Shown here: piece after piece, positions 59,985 to 64,000 of the stretch
How positions within the stretch are numbered: position 1 is the stretch's first letter
How the letters are laid out: every line of letters starts with the position of its first letter
Assembly: GCA_022496185.1 (NCBI GenBank)
Contig: WTXG01000009.1
Span: 679,411-743,410 of the forward strand
DNA length: 64,000 nt
Source: Multifurca ochricompacta
Taxonomy: Eukaryota > Basidiomycota > Agaricomycetes > Russulales > Russulaceae
Direction: 5' to 3'
The notes under the pieces: generated by a model
Database searches by the model: none
Told to the model about the DNA's origin: nothing
Seen by the model: the letters and a program-made list of their open reading frames with translations, nothing else
Program-made: the position numbers and the translations under genes

Positions 59985-60680
59985 GCTATGTAAGATTAGA
60001 TAAGATGTAAATGTCGTAGTAAACTCAGAGGTGATAAAATCCTAGTTGGAAAGCTGCCCAGAACGCGGAGATTAATGCACGCGTAAGGCTTGAAGCAGTC
60101 AGAGGACTCTGCCTTGCTTATGCAGCAAGAATAGACCTATATTGAACTTTGCTAAGAGCCTACAGCCCCAAGAGGACAAGATCAGCTGGGCCTGAGTAAA
60201 TACAAAGATAAACCGCACCTACAGCCCCAAGAGGACAAGATGGGGTCTGTAGCGTGCTACAGGGTGTCTTTAAATACGTTCTAGTACTATCCTATGAAAT
60301 ACCAAAGCCGATCAAGCGTGCGATGTAAATCTAAGTAGTTATCAGTGGCTTACTTTTCTAAGTACCCTGACACATCTTGTTTACTAACGCGCGATCGTTT
60401 CTGCTGGTCTGGCATTATCTAAAATACATACTAGACTACTTTAGATCACTCTATAATCAAATCGTCAATTTGTATTACTCAAACAATGGCCGCGTGTATC
60501 TATAATGTCCATTGCTGCATAGGGCAGCGACTACTTCACATTGCGTGGACCGGGTCAGAACGGTCCGAACTCCTTCTTATCTTATCTCTATCTAAGAAGG
60601 TCGACTTGTATAACACACGCGCCCTCAGGATGGCTTTCAAGCGGTCCGGGATGCCAAAAATGCGCATCCAGGACAATATA
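59985..60680. repeat. Repeat related to 37200-38455 and 39792-39960
   Basis: The segment shares long stretches with 36418-36457 plus 39792-39960 (direct) and with about 37200-38455 (inverted), for example GAAGCAGTCAGAGGACTCTG and CTACAGCCCCAAGAGGACAA. An inner duplication of the latter occurs at 60169 and 60219. The identity of the element is not clear. It lies directly 3' of the hAT transposase and could be its terminal region. Confidence 0.65.
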
Positions 60681-60884
60681 CTTTGTCTTTATTGTTGTTA
60701 AATAGCCTTACTATATCCCTTATGATGTATCTCTTGTTATAATGTCCCATTAGTAAAGTACTTGTAAATACTTTTAAAGGCGGCTCAAATCGCCTTGAAT
60801 AATCATCGAAGTTATTCCAAAGACGCTCCCTCTCCTGCTCGCATTCTAAGTCATTCCAACTCATTGCTATCCTTCTTTCATATG

Positions 60885-63872
60885 CTAGCTCCGCGACGCC
60901 ACTAAACTCGCCCACGAACTCCGCATCCAAGTTGCATCGACACTATCGGTGTCCATCCCTGAGCCATCATCTTCGTCCTCCATCAGCATATCATTCCAAC
61001 CCTCAGCATCAGACCCTTCTTCAGACCATTCTCCACCGTCATTGCCATCCTCCTCATCTTCACCATCTGGGTTGATCTCTGCTTCAAGAATTGAGGAAGG
61101 AGCTGGTTCTTGAAAGAGTAGATCATGTCGTATTGCACATTTGACACCCTGCAAGGCCTCGACAATATCTCCTTTGAGTCGGTTTCGATGTTTGGTGATT
61201 GTAATGCCACCCTGCGAGAATGCGCGTTCACTTGACACAGAAGATGACATGATCGATAGATAGTCGCGAGCTAGTGAGGCCCACGCAGGATGATAACGAG
61301 AGCAATTGACCTGAGAAACTTTCATGATAAGATCATTTGAACTTTGAACCGTCAGGTACAACCACTCACCCCCCACCATTTAATCGCAGACCAGCCATCC
61401 GGTACCTGCTCGCTAACATCCATGTATGCATCAAAATGCCGAGACCATGGCCTGTCAGGGTCCTCTGAAACACCAGGGTGTGAATTAGTAGTATTATCCT
61501 CATCGTCACTAAGTTCGCGAAGTAATGTGCGAATCCCCCTTTTGGTCTTCTTCGACGTCGCAGATTCCTGGGGATCCAAATCCGGACCCAGTAGCAGATA
61601 CCGTTCCTTGAACTAAAACACGATGAGCATGCAAAGTAACGATGAGAAAATGTTTCGCTTACCACTTCTTCAACACATTTCATGACATCATGCTGAAGTT
61701 TCGTCGACCAGTGCTTCTTGAAATATGACATTTTCTCCTTTGGATTGAGGACTAACAGAGAATCAGGAGTGTCATTGGCATGAATAATGACAACGTACTC
61801 ATTGCCAATATGTAGGCTGGTGAGTATGCTGTCTTCTCATAATACTCATTGATCTTCATATATGCGGCCTCGAGGGCAGGAAAAAATCGCTGGTACTTTG
61901 GACGTTCAGCACGAGATGACCATGCCCTATGAAGTGCTTCAAGGGCTGGTATGGCTAGGTGGAGGGTTGATGCTTGCTCAGACGAAAAGGCTTGTTGTGC
62001 ATTATCGGCGTGCTGGTAACATTGTCTCATATTTGAATAGGGAGAGCATGAAATACACATACCGCTAGTAAACCAATAAACATGTCGACGCGCTGCCATT
62101 CATCGCTGTCTAGCTTAAGCGCGCGGATCTTATCACGCTTTGCAGCATCGGTCTCTTCCCAACGGAGTTCATCTACAAAAGTGTCAATGGACTGTAAAAA
62201 GTTGGATATAAGATTATCAATGGTGGAGAAAATCGTGTGTGCTCACCGTTTTATGTCGTTCAGCCCTGTCTAGCATTAGATACGTTGAAGACCATCGGAC
62301 TTTCATGTCAACGATAAGTTGGACAGGTCTTGCAATGCCGGCCTTCGACTGAACGGTTTTCCACATTGCTTTTCGCTTTGATGATGACCGTTCCTTTATT
62401 ACAATCAGCTTTCATGCTTCAATTAAAACAACCTGATACATACTTTGACTGCAATTGCCCTGACTAACCCCACCTCATCGCGACTTGTTGGAACATGTGC
62501 TTCAGGGTCCTTTGGGTCAAAATGTGGAGACTCGCTGTATGTGGATATGAGTGCCTGAGTTGCCAAGTTGATGACATGTGCAAGACAGCTCCAGAGCATC
62601 GTTAATCGCTGAAAATTGAAATTGCAAAACACTCACTTGATTTTCCGCTTTCGCCAATTGTATTTTTTGCCAGTCACGGCCCTCAAACGCGCAGCCACTT
62701 CCTGCATCATCGTAAAATTGCTAGATGCGTTATCACATGTAATGTGACCAATCTGTAATCTATCAGTGAGTGCGAGGTCACATACAATATGTATCATGAC
62801 ACCAGCTAGCCTACCTTGTGGGTGACGCCGACCCGTTGATAACTTTAAATAGGGCTTGACCCAGCCGCTCACCATTGTGAGCATTGTTAACTTGTGTGAA
62901 GCCAAGAAGGCCGCTCTTGAGCTCCCACTGTGTCGGTGTCGTTTCCTCAATCCAGTGACCAGTAACTGCAAGATAGCCATCTGTGTTTTCCGCTTGCCAT
63001 GCATCACATGTCAGATTGACTTCCCCAGTGACCGTCGGACCCTACACAATATAAGAAGGTAGAACTAATTATCTAAGACATGTACTTACATTAAGCCGCG
63101 CCTTCAACTTCGTCAGATGGTCCTTGAACGTGCGTATGATTTCAGCCCGCGTCGACTTTCGGCCTGGGACTTTCACACCATTTGTGGCACGTGCAGCAAT
63201 ATTGATCATTTCTTTAAATTTTGGATGTTCGAGGGCCTGTATTGGCTACAAATAGAAACAGTCATATTAAATGAGGACAAAACTCAAAGAGCCTAGCTTA
63301 CCTGATCACTTGCGACCAGCCATTCAATTGCAGCCCGATGAAAAGTCTTATCAGTATATGGAATAACCCGCTCTGTGGGTTTCTTCTCCCGAAGGTCGCG
63401 GTCCAGGACTCGGGTTACAAGTTCGGCAGCCGCTTTGCGCTTTTTGATATCGCCCGGTAGTTTGGATTCATACATAGCACCTTGAGCCCATTTCCGGTAT
63501 ATTCCCTATAGAAAAACTATAATAAGACACGGTGGAGAGTAATAGCAATAGACTTACTGAGTGGTGCGCCTCCAGATGGCGGCGTAACGTTGTAACTTCA
63601 TTAACGAGGCTCTTTTTGTCTCTGCAAGAATTGATTTCATTCAGGAATATAAAAACTGAAGTATGAGGTACATACGGGCAGAGTTTACAGCGGCAATATT
63701 TCTTCATCTTTCCATTGATGGTCTTCACAACAGGAGACTGAAAAAGTGGTTGATGTCGCGTCGTTTATCTTCACATGATGGTGCATCTTCATCGATTGGC
63801 TGGACATTGACATCCAACAGAAGCCTTCATCGTCGACATCCTTGGATTTCTAATGATGCACGGTCTGCTTGG
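60885..63872 (-). CDS. hAT-superfamily transposase, multi-exon, N-terminus probably damaged
   Basis: Minus-strand exons give all parts of a hAT transposase. A BED-type zinc finger (C-R-C-K-L-C-P and, after an intron, L-R-R-H-L-E-A-H-H) lies at about 63690-63560. The RNase H-like core has its first Asp in N-L-T-C-D-A-W-Q-A-E-N-T-D-G-Y (near 63000), its second in G-H-I-T-C-D-N-A-S-S-N (near 62740), and the C-L-A-H-V-I-N-L-A-T-Q motif near 62590. The C-terminal dimerisation block (Y-H-P-A-W-A-S-L-A-R-D-Y, V-S-S-E-R-A-F-S-Q-G-G) lies at 61290-61200. An acidic tail ends at 60885. Introns are short GT-AG. Near 63820 an in-frame TGA and near 63740 a 2-base frameshift appear in the N-terminal part, unless very short introns remove them. 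The true start lies further left on the minus strand or off the window. Confidence 0.85.
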
Positions 63873-64000
63873 CTGTGATGACATACAAGTTCAGAATGGA
63901 ACAATGCTTTTTGAACAATTACGCACCTGTGGTGACCTTTTATCATTGTCCACTTCATCCTCATATTGTGTCCTCGTCGCTGTAATAGTATGCTTTCTCT

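Overview
The window looks like nuclear DNA of a filamentous fungus, most likely a basidiomycete (Agaricomycotina). The genes are split by many short introns (mostly about 50-70 nt, GT-AG), are densely packed on both strands, and encode typical fungal orthologues. The transposable elements (a chromodomain Ty3/gypsy element, hAT elements with 8-bp target duplications, a copia relic) also fit. The species cannot be named from the sequence.

Positions 1-34.3 kb are gene-rich. In order: the 3' part of a secreted, probably GPI-anchored protein with two cupredoxin domains; a small coiled-coil protein; a GNAT acetyltransferase; PAN2 (deadenylase) and MOT1 (TBP-removing Snf2 ATPase), both on the minus strand; a JMJD5-like JmjC oxygenase; a TBC1D5-like Rab GAP; SDH1 (complex II flavoprotein); a decayed LTR-element gag region; the splicing factor SPF45/RBM17; an unrecognised gene; a mitochondrial RsfS/Iojap-like protein divergent from a quinone oxidoreductase; and a MYND-finger membrane protein.

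Positions 34.6-51.7 kb are a transposon island. Four hAT-type non-autonomous elements carry exact 8-bp target duplications (two copies of a 1.45-kb family with TAGTGATTG ends, two copies of a 0.5-kb GC-rich family with TAGTGATG ends), and a fifth, 3.3 kb long, has TAGGGCTG ends. A further 1.45-kb copy was split first by a 7.4-kb chromovirus (5-bp duplication ACATT) and also by an inverted sister copy of itself. The chromovirus pol frame is broken by in-frame TGA codons, mostly explainable as CGA to TGA, and its protease Asp is Asn. Repeat copies differ mainly at CpG sites. This is the signature of CpG methylation and deamination.

Positions 52.1-58.4 kb return to host genes: a secreted type-B carboxylesterase, the UBLCP1-like CTD/proteasome phosphatase, COP9 signalosome subunit CSN8, and an NECAP endocytic protein divergent from CSN8 across a very short intergenic region. 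From 58.6 kb to the end the window is again transposon-derived. It holds nested fragments of the same hAT families, then a multi-exon hAT transposase gene (BED finger, DDE core, dimerisation domain) that is a candidate source of transposase for them, although its N-terminus looks damaged.

Most exons were joined by eye using splice consensus and protein continuity. First exons of MOT1, the JmjC protein and the TBC protein were not found. Gene ends given for these are the supported coding span.
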